The position numbers and the translations under genes were made by a program. DNA of 64,000 nucleotides. It comes from Oscillospiraceae bacterium. Lineage in GTDB: Bacteria; Bacillota; Clostridia; Oscillospirales; Ruminococcaceae. Where the stretch lies: assembly GCA_017436575.1 (NCBI GenBank), contig JAFSCU010000054.1, positions 1 through 64,000 of the forward strand. The letters run 5' to 3'. Below the pieces are notes generated by a model, which saw only the letters and a list, made by a program, of their open reading frames with translations, made no database searches and was not told the DNA's origin. Within the stretch, counting starts at the first letter, position 1; the number at the start of each line of letters is the position of its first letter. Below are positions 19,564 to 27,710 of the stretch, piece by piece.

Positions 19564-20095
19564 TTATTCAAAAGCTGTGAAACATGTGGCATGGGCCATG
19601 CTGCTGGGTACATTTCACATAACTGTGTCCGGTCTGGATTTCTTGCCTGACTGGGTGGGCTATATTATGATTTACAAAGCTTTGACCCCCATCAGCAGAT
19701 ACCGGCCAACTGCAAATCTGCTGAAACCGTTTGCCGCTGTGCTGGTGGTTTTTGAACTTGTAAACCGGGTTATGAAACTGTTTGGAATGTCTGTAGCTTT
19801 GTATGCTATAAACCTGATAATTGCAGTTGTTTATATTTATCTCAACTTTCAGCTGATGACAGACATTTATCACACTGCACAATTATTCAATATGAACAGC
19901 GGTCACTTTATACCTGTATTGAGAAATATAACCACCGTGACATACGCAATGGTATTTGTGGTAAGCAATGCAGGCGGTCACCAATATGTAATAATAGCTG
20001 CCGCTGCGGTGAATATAGTGATGAAACTGGCACTGATTGTTCATCTGCTGGGCCACAGCAACGATGCCGGGCAGAGAGATATGAAAATGCAATAA
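19553..20095 (+). CDS. Hypothetical polytopic membrane protein, copy 2
   Basis: The 180-residue protein has about five membrane segments and is a paralogue of the product of 17064-17624. The ATG at 19553 is preferred because CAGGTG lies 7 bp before it and the N-terminus (MTNDYSKAVKHVAWA) then aligns with copy 1 (MTRQFDNVISTIAWA). A GTG nine bases earlier is in frame but poorly placed. The gene overlaps the preceding M56 gene by 11 bp and ends the operon before a terminator. No function is known. Confidence 0.75.
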   Translation: MTNDYSKAVKHVAWAMLLGTFHITVSGLDFLPDWVGYIMIYKALTPISRYRPTANLLKPFAAVLVVFELVNRVMKLFGMSVALYAINLIIAVVYIYLNFQLMTDIYHTAQLFNMNSGHFIPVLRNITTVTYAMVFVVSNAGGHQYVIIAAAAVNIVMKLALIVHLLGHSNDAGQRDMKMQ

Positions 20096-20098
20096 AAA

Positions 20099-20126
20099 AT
20101 ACGGAATGGTTTTTCCCATTCCGTAT
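20099..20126 (+). terminator. Terminator of the BlaI/M56 operon
   Basis: ATACGGAATGG, a T-rich loop and CCATTCCGTAT form an 11-bp stem followed by ATATTTTTATC. It lies 3 bp after the last stop codon and may also end the convergent nucleoside hydrolase transcript. Confidence 0.85.
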
Positions 20127-20140
20127 ATATTTTTATCTTA

Positions 20141-21094
20141 TTACTTTTCTGCGTAATATTTGCAGCAATCTTTCATCATCTGCACAAACAGTGGCTGGTC
20201 AACGTCCATAGCTACCCAACAGTTTGGCTGTTTACCTTCTTTGCCTTCAAAATCGATAACTGTTTCGCCCACATTTTCAATTTCTCTGGCTTCAACCCAT
20301 ACATAGTGTTTTTCATATTTAACCACATCAGGATTGATTTCAGATGCAATAGCCAGTGCATCGTGGATAACATTGTTGTCTTCGCCTCTGCCAAAGCTGT
20401 TTTCTTTGGAGAAGCTTGTCAGTTTGTTCAGGAACTGTGCAGCTTTATTGTCTGCTTTGGCTGTGATTTCCAGCATTTCATCAAAGTCTTTTTCTTCAAC
20501 TGCAGCAGCGTGTGTGGCGTTAAGACCAACCATATACACTTCCAGTTTTTCAAACACTTCTTTTGCTGCCAGTGGGTCAACCCAGATGTTGAACTCTGCC
20601 TTTGCTCCTGTTGCAGTTACATTGCCGAATGTGCCGCCACCCATGATAACAAATTTTTTCAGATATTTTGGCAGGTCAGGATGTTTGCGCAGTGCAGTTG
20701 CAATATTTGTCAGAGGACCAACAGCAAATAACACCAGTTCACCATTGTACTTAACTGCTTCGTCATAAATCAGGTCCCAGGCGGCCTTTTCTTCAGGCTG
20801 TTTCTGTGGCTGTGGGAACTGAATACCGCCCACACCGCCTTCACCGTGAGTAACTGATTCTTCACGGAAATATGGTCTTTCCAGCGGAACTGTGGCACCA
20901 TAGGCAACCTTTGCACCGATGTCAAAAGTTTCGTCCAGGCACAGGCAGTTGTGGCGTGTCAGCACTGCCGGTACATTTCCTTCAACAGCTGTAAGTGCCA
21001 CTATTTCAAACTCCGGATGTGAATTGGCCAGAGCAATTGCATAGCTGTCATCTACACCTGGGTCACAGTCTATGATAATAGGAATTTTTTTCAT
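20141..21094 (-). CDS. Inosine-uridine-preferring nucleoside hydrolase family protein
   Basis: The 317-residue protein opens with KKIPIIIDCDPGVDDSYAIA, the DxDxxxDD calcium-binding signature of nucleoside N-ribohydrolases. It also has the VGPLTNIATAL motif, a MGGGTFGNVTATGAKAEFN stretch and a C-terminal EDNNVIHDALAIA with the metal-binding Asp. It should split nucleosides to base and ribose in the cytoplasm. The ATG at 21094 is preceded by GAGG. An upstream in-frame ATG at 21160 adds 22 residues outside the family pattern. The DUF401 permease gene lies upstream on the same strand, so import and cleavage of a nucleoside-like substrate is plausible. Confidence 0.92.
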   Translation of the reverse strand: MKKIPIIIDCDPGVDDSYAIALANSHPEFEIVALTAVEGNVPAVLTRHNCLCLDETFDIGAKVAYGATVPLERPYFREESVTHGEGGVGGIQFPQPQKQPEEKAAWDLIYDEAVKYNGELVLFAVGPLTNIATALRKHPDLPKYLKKFVIMGGGTFGNVTATGAKAEFNIWVDPLAAKEVFEKLEVYMVGLNATHAAAVEEKDFDEMLEITAKADNKAAQFLNKLTSFSKENSFGRGEDNNVIHDALAIASEINPDVVKYEKHYVWVEAREIENVGETVIDFEGKEGKQPNCWVAMDVDQPLFVQMMKDCCKYYAEK

Positions 21095-21190
21095 TTGCGG
21101 ATACCTCACTTCAAATAATTCTATAATTAATATATCAAATATATAGTTATTTTTCAACAAAAAGGGGCGTTTTTTTAACGCCCCGATATA

Positions 21191-22426
21191 TTATGCAAAT
21201 ATAAATGAGTACAGATAGAACAGTACAAAACTGTAAACAGCCAGACAAGGTATAAGTTTGGAATATTCCTTGTAAACAGGACCATTGCCACAGCCAACGT
21301 GTTTTACAGTCAGCAGCTGACACATATGCAGTGGTGAGAAGAAATAGCCCAGAAAACTCCATACATAAATGAAGAAGCAGTAAACCAGTTTCATTTCTGC
21401 AGTCAGCGGCAGATTGTTAACCAGTGGCAGAATAATGCCCAGTGGCACCATTGACAGACCTGTTGTCAGACCAAACAGAACTGCAGCAGCGGCGATAACC
21501 AACAGGATGCTGAAACCTGAAGCATTGTTGAACAGTGTTGTAAATCCGTTCATAACCTGGTCCAGACTTTTGATTGTGTTCTGCACAAAATAAACACCAA
21601 CCAGCATTGTAAATGTGCTTACACTGATGCCTTTATATGCAACCTGTGCATATTCCTTTACATTCTTCATACCCCACAGCAGAAGAATCAGCACCAGTGA
21701 AAGAATGGCACTTATATACATTTCAATACCGAATACCCCATTGAACACTACAACCATATAGATTGGTGACAGGTAAACCAGCAGATTTAACAGGGCTTTG
21801 CCCTTGTTCTGTGATGTTTCGCTTTTGATGTCATCATACTTTCTTACATACAGGAAATATGATGTAGCCTGCATCAGCAGTACAAAACCCAGATTCATAC
21901 CGATAAGTCCGTACAGATTTACATCAGGCAGTACTGTGGTAACCATAATGATGCTGGTGCTGGTAGGCAGCAGAAACATTGCAATATGGCGGAAAGACAG
22001 GTTGATAACACTGCGTGTCTGGCCGGACATACCCATGTCTTCGCCAATTTTATCCACAAATGGGATAGACAGTGATGCACCGCCAGGAACAGACAGCAGA
22101 CCGATAACAGCAGGCAGAACAGTGATGATAGCCTTTGAACTGCTGATAAGTTCTTTCAGTGTTTCAACTATTTTATCAAGAATACCATAGTGTTTCATCA
22201 GGCTGCCCAGCATACCAACGATAACAACAATGATTATTGTTTTCAGTGTGGATGGTGTAGTGAACACAGCCAGGAAATTATTTACCATTGTCATAGGTGC
22301 CACACCTGCAACAAGGCTGAGAATAACCCCTGTAATCAACAGCATAGGACCAAAGCCCAGCTTTTTCTTTGTCCAGAAAGGCATCAGTGAAAACGCAATG
22401 GCAATAGCTAAGAATTGTCTTATCAT
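21191..22426 (-). CDS. DUF401 family membrane permease
   Basis: The 411-residue protein has about ten membrane segments and the DUF401 pattern, including GLLSVPGGASLSIPFVDK and the C-terminal FLGYFFSPLHMCQLLTVKH segment. DUF401 proteins are predicted permeases of the ion-transporter superfamily with no firmly assigned substrate. It lies 96 bp upstream of the nucleoside hydrolase gene on the same strand. That neighbourhood makes nucleosides or related compounds candidate substrates (inference). Confidence 0.85.
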   Translation of the reverse strand: MIRQFLAIAIAFSLMPFWTKKKLGFGPMLLITGVILSLVAGVAPMTMVNNFLAVFTTPSTLKTIIIVVIVGMLGSLMKHYGILDKIVETLKELISSSKAIITVLPAVIGLLSVPGGASLSIPFVDKIGEDMGMSGQTRSVINLSFRHIAMFLLPTSTSIIMVTTVLPDVNLYGLIGMNLGFVLLMQATSYFLYVRKYDDIKSETSQNKGKALLNLLVYLSPIYMVVVFNGVFGIEMYISAILSLVLILLLWGMKNVKEYAQVAYKGISVSTFTMLVGVYFVQNTIKSLDQVMNGFTTLFNNASGFSILLVIAAAAVLFGLTTGLSMVPLGIILPLVNNLPLTAEMKLVYCFFIYVWSFLGYFFSPLHMCQLLTVKHVGCGNGPVYKEYSKLIPCLAVYSFVLFYLYSFIFA

Positions 22427-22606
22427 TATATATCTCCTTCTTTTTACTCTGTATTATATAATACATTATTTTCTCTTTTTACTCAATACTATATTTTAAT
22501 AAGCATACGTTTTGCAAAATAAAGTTTTTGTGAAAAATATTCAATTTTATCGATTAAAATTTTAGTGGTATATATGTAAATATATTGTGATATTATACAA
22601 ATTATA

Positions 22607-22635
22607 TTGATAAATGTGGAAAATTATGGTATAAT
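22607..22635 (+). promoter_or_regulatory. Promoter of the 22699 gene
   Basis: TTGATA (22607-22612), a 17-bp spacer and TATAAT (22630-22635) form a near-consensus promoter about 57 bp before the ATG. Confidence 0.75.
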
Positions 22636-22698
22636 ATCGTAAAATTAATATATATTTATTTATCGAAAATAAAATATCTGATGCAAAGGAGAACAACT

Positions 22699-23079
22699 AT
22701 GGCTAATCACGACAAACCTTTATTGCTGGTTGACGACAACAACATTCTCAGCATTATCAACGAGGGCGAATTCAAAGTATATAATCTTACTTTTGAAGAA
22801 GTAAAGGCTATGCTGGATACATACCCTGAAGATGCCGTTGCCAAATGTTTCTCCAGCTATGAACTGGAAGAAAACGTATTCGAATTTATTGGCGCAGAAA
22901 GAAAAAATTATTTACAGCTGTGTATGACAAACCTGCAGGTAGACCAGTATGCCATCGCTTTCAAGCTGTACAGAAAACCTTCAGAATCACAGCCTGAACT
23001 GATTACAATAAACGGTGCTCACGCCAAAAAAGTTCAGAATGTATATGTATACTGCCAACTTATCTTAAGAACTAAATAA
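22699..23079 (+). CDS. Small soluble protein of unknown function
   Basis: The 126-residue protein (MANHDKPLLLVDDNN...) is not recognised. It has no signal or membrane segment and mixes alpha and beta elements: an N-terminal strand (LLLVDDNNILSIIN), a helix after LTFEEVKAML, and a beta-rich C-terminal half. AAGGAG lies 7 bp before the ATG at 22699. An ATG 18 bp upstream has no such site. It is monocistronic, with a strong promoter and a strong terminator, which suggests appreciable expression. A vague likeness to the DUF1874/B116 fold was considered and not accepted. Confidence 0.8.
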   Translation: MANHDKPLLLVDDNNILSIINEGEFKVYNLTFEEVKAMLDTYPEDAVAKCFSSYELEENVFEFIGAERKNYLQLCMTNLQVDQYAIAFKLYRKPSESQPELITINGAHAKKVQNVYVYCQLILRTK

Positions 23080-23090
23080 ATCATTCCCCA

Positions 23091-23121
23091 AAAAACAGCA
23101 GGCATTGTGCCTGCTGTTTTT
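23091..23121 (+). terminator. Terminator after the 22699 gene
   Basis: AAAAACAGCAGGCA, loop TTG and TGCCTGCTGTTTTT form a 14-bp stem followed by a T-run. It is a textbook intrinsic terminator. Confidence 0.9.
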
Positions 23122-23156
23122 TGTTGTCTAAATATTGTTTTAAAATAAACTTGTTG

Positions 23157-23184
23157 TTGAATTGGGCGGTGTATGTGCTATAAT
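23157..23184 (+). promoter_or_regulatory. Promoter of the zinc-ribbon cluster
   Basis: TTGAAT (23157-23162), a 16-bp spacer and TATAAT (23179-23184) with an extended TGC before the -10 box lie 80 bp before the first gene of the cluster. Confidence 0.65.
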
Positions 23185-23264
23185 TATACACAAATAACAG
23201 ATGTGTTTATCTGTCTGTGATTTGCTTGTCACGGCAGATATCCTTGAATCAGAGGAGGATTTTT

Positions 23265-23483
23265 ATGTTTGGCGCTATGGTCATTATGGCTATGCTGATA
23301 CCGGCTGCACTTGTGATTTATGGCATATTTTTCAACGGCTTTGCATATATTGCTGCTGCCGTGCTGGCATTTATCGGGGATGACAATCTGGAAAAAATCC
23401 GGTTTGGCTGGCGTGTCTTTGAAATAATATGTGTTATACGGTGCGTCATTATGTTTATAATTGCAATATTTTTTGCCAACTGA
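23265..23483 (+). CDS. Small membrane protein, first gene of the zinc-ribbon cluster
   Basis: The 72-residue protein (MFGAMVIMAMLIPAALVIYG...) has two strongly hydrophobic segments separated by a short charged stretch (GDDNLEKIRFGWR). GAGGAGG lies 6 bp before the ATG at 23265, which settles the start. No family is recognised. It is 28 bp upstream of the first zinc-ribbon gene and probably in the same transcript. Confidence 0.65.
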   Translation: MFGAMVIMAMLIPAALVIYGIFFNGFAYIAAAVLAFIGDDNLEKIRFGWRVFEIICVIRCVIMFIIAIFFAN

Positions 23484-23511
23484 AAAAACGGATTATTGAA
23501 AAGAGGATATA

Positions 23512-24069
23512 ATGATGAAATGTTCAAAATGCGGCTATGAAAACCTGCTGAAAGCCAACTATTGCTATAAATGCGGCAACCAGTTCACTCAACAGGAAAA
23601 GGATGCCGCCAAAGAAAAAGCACTTATCGGCAAAATCGAAAAAGCAGAAGAAGCCAAAGGAAAATTTGATAAAATAAAAGACATACTGACTTTAAGTTTT
23701 ATCACAGACAACCTGTATGTAAAAATTGCGCTGATTATCCTGCCTCTTGTTATAAGTCTGCTGTTTGGCGGCGGCCCGAAGAGTAATGATATAATGATTT
23801 TAAACAGCGATGGATACGATATTTATTACAACACCGACACCGATGAATATTTTCTGGATTTATCAGGAGAATCTGCCCAGCTGAAAGTATCCGTTCCATC
23901 TGATACAATGTATATTGTCTTTTCATACATATCACCTTATGGCTATACAGATGTGGACTCCTATGAATTAAATGAAAACATAGTTGTTCAGTATCAGTCC
24001 AGCGGTAAATATGAACTGAAGGCTGTTACAAAAACTGGGGATGCCTATCTGACATTCTGCACAGTTTAA
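23512..24069 (+). CDS. Zinc-ribbon membrane protein
   Basis: The 185-residue protein starts with a treble-clef type zinc ribbon, CSKCGYENLLKANYCYKCG, with two CxxC pairs. A charged Lys/Glu helix follows, then one membrane helix (about 70-87, ALIILPLVISLLFGGG) and a beta-rich C-terminal domain of about 95 residues. The ribbon should face the cytoplasm and the C-terminal domain the outside. The two adjacent ATG codons are both possible starts. The next gene, 12 bp downstream, has the same architecture. Confidence 0.75.
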   Translation: MMKCSKCGYENLLKANYCYKCGNQFTQQEKDAAKEKALIGKIEKAEEAKGKFDKIKDILTLSFITDNLYVKIALIILPLVISLLFGGGPKSNDIMILNSDGYDIYYNTDTDEYFLDLSGESAQLKVSVPSDTMYIVFSYISPYGYTDVDSYELNENIVVQYQSSGKYELKAVTKTGDAYLTFCTV

Positions 24070-24081
24070 GGAGGTGCTGTT

Positions 24082-25269
24082 ATGGAAAACAAAAACGTAT
24101 ATTGCATCCTTTGCGGTGCTGAAAACAATCCGCAGGCAAAATTCTGCACAAAATGTGGTCAGCCTATGGAGCAGAAAGATAATGACATTGCTACCTATCT
24201 TTCAGATAAAGCCAAAGAAAAAGTAAAAGAAACTGTTACCGACAAAGCGCAAAATGCTTTTCTGGCTTTACTTGAAAAGTTTGTAAATTCATACCTTTAT
24301 GGTGTTGTACTTTCCATATCAATAGTTATGGCCGCCACAACAGTTTTTGCAGGCGGTGGCTCATCGGATATTACAGAGTTTGACAATTCCAACCTGCTGT
24401 TTGAGCCAAATATGGAAGTAATCCGCATAGATACAGATCTGATGAGACTGAGCGCCAGTTACTATTATGGTGTTGCATACGATGAAAACCAGAATATTAT
24501 AGGCTCATATGTATGTGAAAACTGGCCAGGACAGCATGACTACTCCCCGTATCAGGTGAGAATATATGATGAAAACGACAATTTGATTGCTGATGAAACA
24601 GATATGGATGAACAGATGAGATGTATTCCACTTAAAAATCTGAATTGTCGTGTAGAAATATCTGAACCATATGTGGATTACATTCAGCGCACAGTAACCA
24701 CATTCTATCCTACCGGTGAAGTAAAAAACCAGGCAACTTACTATGGCGAAGATAATATACACAATGAAATTTACTATAAATCAGGAGCAATAAAAGAAAA
24801 AAGTAATACTGTGAAAACCGTTTCAGGAGATATAGAATTTGATTCATCCACTTATAACGAAAACGGTGAGCTGACAGGTATGTATTCTGAAGTCAACGGT
24901 AAACCTGACCGGCGCAGGGAAATAGTATATGGCGCTAATTACGAATACACATATATGTACGATTATGATGAATCCGGTGCAGAATTTATGACCAATCAGT
25001 ATGTGATTGAATATGATGAAAACGGCAGAGAAATCAAACGTGGCTGGCTTAATGCCGATGGCTCTCCTGATGAAGTCTCTTATATGACATACTATGACAG
25101 CGGTGCGATAAAAACATCTGACTCATATTCTGGCGAAATACTGACACATCACAGAGATTATGCTGAAGATGGAAGCAATACACTATATTATTATAGCGCT
25201 GGTGAAGTATATCACATTATATATTATGATGCTAACGGCAGTATAATAAAAGAAGAAATAATCAATTAA
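24082..25269 (+). CDS. Zinc-ribbon membrane protein with YwqK/MORN-like C-terminal repeats
   Basis: The 395-residue protein has an N-terminal zinc ribbon (CILCGAENNPQAKFCTKCG), a charged helix, one membrane segment (about 73-92) and a long extracytoplasmic region. From about residue 195 the sequence carries repeated Y-(D/S)xGxxK units (YPTGEVKNQ, YKSGAIKEK, YDENGREIKRG, YDSGAIKTS, YDANGSIIKE), as in YwqK-type and MORN-like beta-repeat proteins. The repeats probably form an extended sheet for protein or surface contact. Function is unknown. GGAGG precedes the ATG, and a terminator follows. Confidence 0.75.
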   Translation: MENKNVYCILCGAENNPQAKFCTKCGQPMEQKDNDIATYLSDKAKEKVKETVTDKAQNAFLALLEKFVNSYLYGVVLSISIVMAATTVFAGGGSSDITEFDNSNLLFEPNMEVIRIDTDLMRLSASYYYGVAYDENQNIIGSYVCENWPGQHDYSPYQVRIYDENDNLIADETDMDEQMRCIPLKNLNCRVEISEPYVDYIQRTVTTFYPTGEVKNQATYYGEDNIHNEIYYKSGAIKEKSNTVKTVSGDIEFDSSTYNENGELTGMYSEVNGKPDRRREIVYGANYEYTYMYDYDESGAEFMTNQYVIEYDENGREIKRGWLNADGSPDEVSYMTYYDSGAIKTSDSYSGEILTHHRDYAEDGSNTLYYYSAGEVYHIIYYDANGSIIKEEIIN

Positions 25270-25307
25270 AAAGAAAACAGCAGTCTTACAACTGCTGTTT
25301 TCTTTTT
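25268..25307. terminator. Bidirectional terminator between convergent genes
   Basis: AAAGAAAACAGCAGT and ACTGCTGTTTTCTTT form a long A/T-flanked stem between the zinc-ribbon gene and the convergent amidohydrolase gene. It has T-runs on both strands. Confidence 0.85.
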
Positions 25308-25316
25308 ATATTAATA

Positions 25317-26756
25317 TTATTTTTTAGGCGCTATTGCACGTGGCTGTACACCCTGTGGTATAGGACAGATATAGCCATCGCCAATACGCATTTTATGTTC
25401 TTCCTTTGCCTGTGCAATCAGCTGTGGGTTTTCCATCAGTTTTATTGCAGCTGTTGCCATTACTTTGCCTGCATACAGCATACCTTTGTGGGCAGGGTCC
25501 AGTTTACCCTGGGCTACCAGCTGCCAGGAATGGCCCGGTGTGTCTGCTGCATAACAGGCAACATTTATCTGTGCTGTCGGACACCCCCAGCTTACATCGC
25601 CTACATCAGATGAGCCCGGCATTGCAGCTTCACTTGGAATATATGGCATAACTCTGTCAATCAGGGCTTTGTCTGCCAGGGCCAGCATTTCTTTTTTATT
25701 GTCCGCACCTGATACCTTTTCTGCATAACTGCCGGCCGTACCACCTTTATTTGGTGAAGTAGCCCTGAATTTTTCGGCCAGTTCAATTTCATCCTGTGTG
25801 TATTCAGGATGTGGTATTTCCCTTAATGTTTCGTCAAACAGTTTTTCCAGTACATTGTTGGGAATAATGTTGGAGCATGCTTTGATAAAATCTATTTCCA
25901 GTTCTGTTTCTGTCATAAGACTGGCACCCTGTGCAATTTTGTTTATTCGTTTGTAAATTTCCTGTACCTGTGCATTTTTAGGTGCACGGATAAGATACAG
26001 CACTTCAGCCTCTGCCTGTACCACATTAGGTGAAAAACCGCCTGTATTTGTTACCGCATAGTGCATTCTGGCCTCTGGGATAACATGCTCGCGCAGATAG
26101 TTCACACCAACATTCATCAGTTCCACTGCATCCAGTGCGCTTCTACCCAGATGTGGCACTGCTGCTGCGTGGGCTGCAACACCTTTAAATTTATAACTTA
26201 CCTGTACATTTGCCAAAGTGCTGCCGCTCCAGGCATTTGTAGTGGCATCAGGATGCCAGGACAGTGCACAGTCCAGACTGTCAAAAATACCTTCACGGGC
26301 CATAAATGCCTTGCCACTGCCACCTTCTTCACCGGGGCAGCCAAAGAAAACAACTGTGCCCTGTCTGCCTGTGGTTTCAAGATAATCTTTTATTGCTATG
26401 GCGGCAGCTACACCTGCTGTACCCAGCAAATGATGGCCGCATCCGTGGCCGTTGGCACCGGGAACAAGAGGCTGTTTTTCAGCAACTGCCGAAACCTGGC
26501 TTAAACCGGACAGTGCATCAAATTCACCCAGTATACCGATAACAGGTTTGCCGCTGCCGAAACTGCCTGTAAAAGCAGTAGGCACACCGCCCACGCCCTT
26601 TTCCACTGTAAAGCCTTCGCTTTCAAGGGCATCACACAGCAATTCAACAGAATTAAACTCTGTAAAAGCTGTTTCAGGGCAGTCCCATATACTGTCTGCC
26701 AATGTAATAAGTTTATCTTTTTTGCTGTCAATTACATCAATGATTCTACTGTTCAT
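25317..26756 (-). CDS. M20-family amidohydrolase, AbgB-like
   Basis: The 479-residue protein has the M20 metal-site motifs GANGHGCGHHLLGT and FGCPGEEGGSGKAFM, the ALSWHPD segment, and the late SSDVGDVSWGCP and ACYAADTPGHSW stretches. This combination is typical of the AbgB subgroup, which cleaves aminobenzoyl-glutamate or similar N-acyl amino acids. An AbgA partner and AbgT transporter are not adjacent. The ATG at 26756 is preceded by GGAG with a 7-bp gap. A TTG at 26774 was not chosen. The substrate is inferred from family only. Confidence 0.88.
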   Translation of the reverse strand: MNSRIIDVIDSKKDKLITLADSIWDCPETAFTEFNSVELLCDALESEGFTVEKGVGGVPTAFTGSFGSGKPVIGILGEFDALSGLSQVSAVAEKQPLVPGANGHGCGHHLLGTAGVAAAIAIKDYLETTGRQGTVVFFGCPGEEGGSGKAFMAREGIFDSLDCALSWHPDATTNAWSGSTLANVQVSYKFKGVAAHAAAVPHLGRSALDAVELMNVGVNYLREHVIPEARMHYAVTNTGGFSPNVVQAEAEVLYLIRAPKNAQVQEIYKRINKIAQGASLMTETELEIDFIKACSNIIPNNVLEKLFDETLREIPHPEYTQDEIELAEKFRATSPNKGGTAGSYAEKVSGADNKKEMLALADKALIDRVMPYIPSEAAMPGSSDVGDVSWGCPTAQINVACYAADTPGHSWQLVAQGKLDPAHKGMLYAGKVMATAAIKLMENPQLIAQAKEEHKMRIGDGYICPIPQGVQPRAIAPKK

Positions 26757-26923
26757 AATAATTCTCCGTATCAAGTATGTACTGATTTTATTATATCATT
26801 TTAACAGAATAAGGCAAACAAAAAATATGTGTCGGATATTGTTTGCAGATAATCATACAGCCGTATACTCAAAATGATTTCAAAACAGATTGCAGTTACC
26901 CCCCTGTACATATCTGCAACAAA

Positions 26924-26952
26924 AAAGCCGCCCTGAAATACAGGACAGCTTT
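26924..26952 (-). terminator. Terminator of the pyr operon
   Basis: On the minus strand AAAGCTGTCCTG, loop TATTT and CAGGGCGGCTTT pair over 12 bp (two G-U pairs) and are followed by T residues, directly after pyrE. Confidence 0.85.
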
Positions 26953-26965
26953 CTGTTATATTATA

Positions 26966-27649
26966 TTATTTTTTTGCGCCGTAGAGTTCGTAGTATGCAT
27001 CGATAGCTGATTTGATTGTGTCATCGATAATAACTTTGCCGTTAACTTCTTTGTTCCACAGGGCTTCAACTACATCGTCCATATCAACGATAGCTGCTGT
27101 TTTAAAGCCGTACAGGTCTTTTACTTCGTCCAGAGCGTATTTTTCGCCGCCTTTGCCAACTTCCATACGGTTGAGGGAAACCATAAGACCAACGATTTCA
27201 ACATCTGCTGCACCTTTTACTTTTGGAACTGTTTCTTCCATGGATTTGCCGGATGTTGTAACGTCTTCAATCATGATAACTCTGTCGCCGTCTTTCAGTG
27301 GGCTGCCCAGGAAAGAACCTTTGTCTGCACCGTGGTCTTTTTCTTCTTTACGGTCAGAGCAGTAACGAACTTCTTTGCCATACAGTTCGCTGTATGCCAT
27401 AGCTGTTACAACTGCCAGAGGAATACCTTTGTAAGCTGGTCCAAACAGAACATCAAAGTCATCGCCGTATGTATTGTGGATAGCTTTTGCATAGTATTCG
27501 CCCAGTTTTTTCAGCTGGGAACCTGTTACATAAGCACCTGCATTCATAAAGAATGGTGATTTACGACCGCTTTTCAGTGTGAATTCACCGAATTTGAGAA
27601 CATTGCAGTCTACCATAAACTGGATAAATTCGCTTTTATACTGTTCCAT
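26966..27649 (-). CDS. pyrE: Orotate phosphoribosyltransferase
   Basis: The 227-residue protein has the PRPP-binding loop VIMIEDVTTSGKSMEE and the FGPAYKGIPLAV segment of orotate phosphoribosyltransferases. It joins orotate and PRPP to give OMP, the fifth step of UMP synthesis. It is the last gene of the operon, after pyrF, and is followed by the operon terminator. AAAGGAG precedes the ATG. The family range is about 205-230 residues. Confidence 0.96.
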   Translation of the reverse strand: MEQYKSEFIQFMVDCNVLKFGEFTLKSGRKSPFFMNAGAYVTGSQLKKLGEYYAKAIHNTYGDDFDVLFGPAYKGIPLAVVTAMAYSELYGKEVRYCSDRKEEKDHGADKGSFLGSPLKDGDRVIMIEDVTTSGKSMEETVPKVKGAADVEIVGLMVSLNRMEVGKGGEKYALDEVKDLYGFKTAAIVDMDDVVEALWNKEVNGKVIIDDTIKSAIDAYYELYGAKK

Positions 27650-27670
27650 AATATATTTCTCCTTTTATTG

Positions 27671-27694
27671 CAGGGCGATTTATAAACCGCCCTG
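27671..27694 (-). other. Intercistronic hairpin between pyrF and pyrE
   Basis: CCAGGGCGG and CGCCCTG-type arms face each other in the 61-bp gap between pyrF and pyrE, without a T-run. It could protect or process the mRNA rather than end it. Confidence 0.4.
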
Positions 27695-27710
27695 GATAAT
27701 ATAATTCTGA

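Noticed and set aside
14671-20095. Classical beta-lactamase resistance operon
   Set aside because: The repressor and M56 proteases fit, but there is no beta-lactamase gene and no penicillin-binding motifs in the sensor domains.
22699-23079. Resemblance of the unknown protein to the DUF1874/B116 (ring nuclease, anti-CRISPR) fold
   Set aside because: Only the loose strand-helix pattern at the N-terminus fits. The conserved GH-E-A-T segment with the catalytic His is absent, and there is no phage context.
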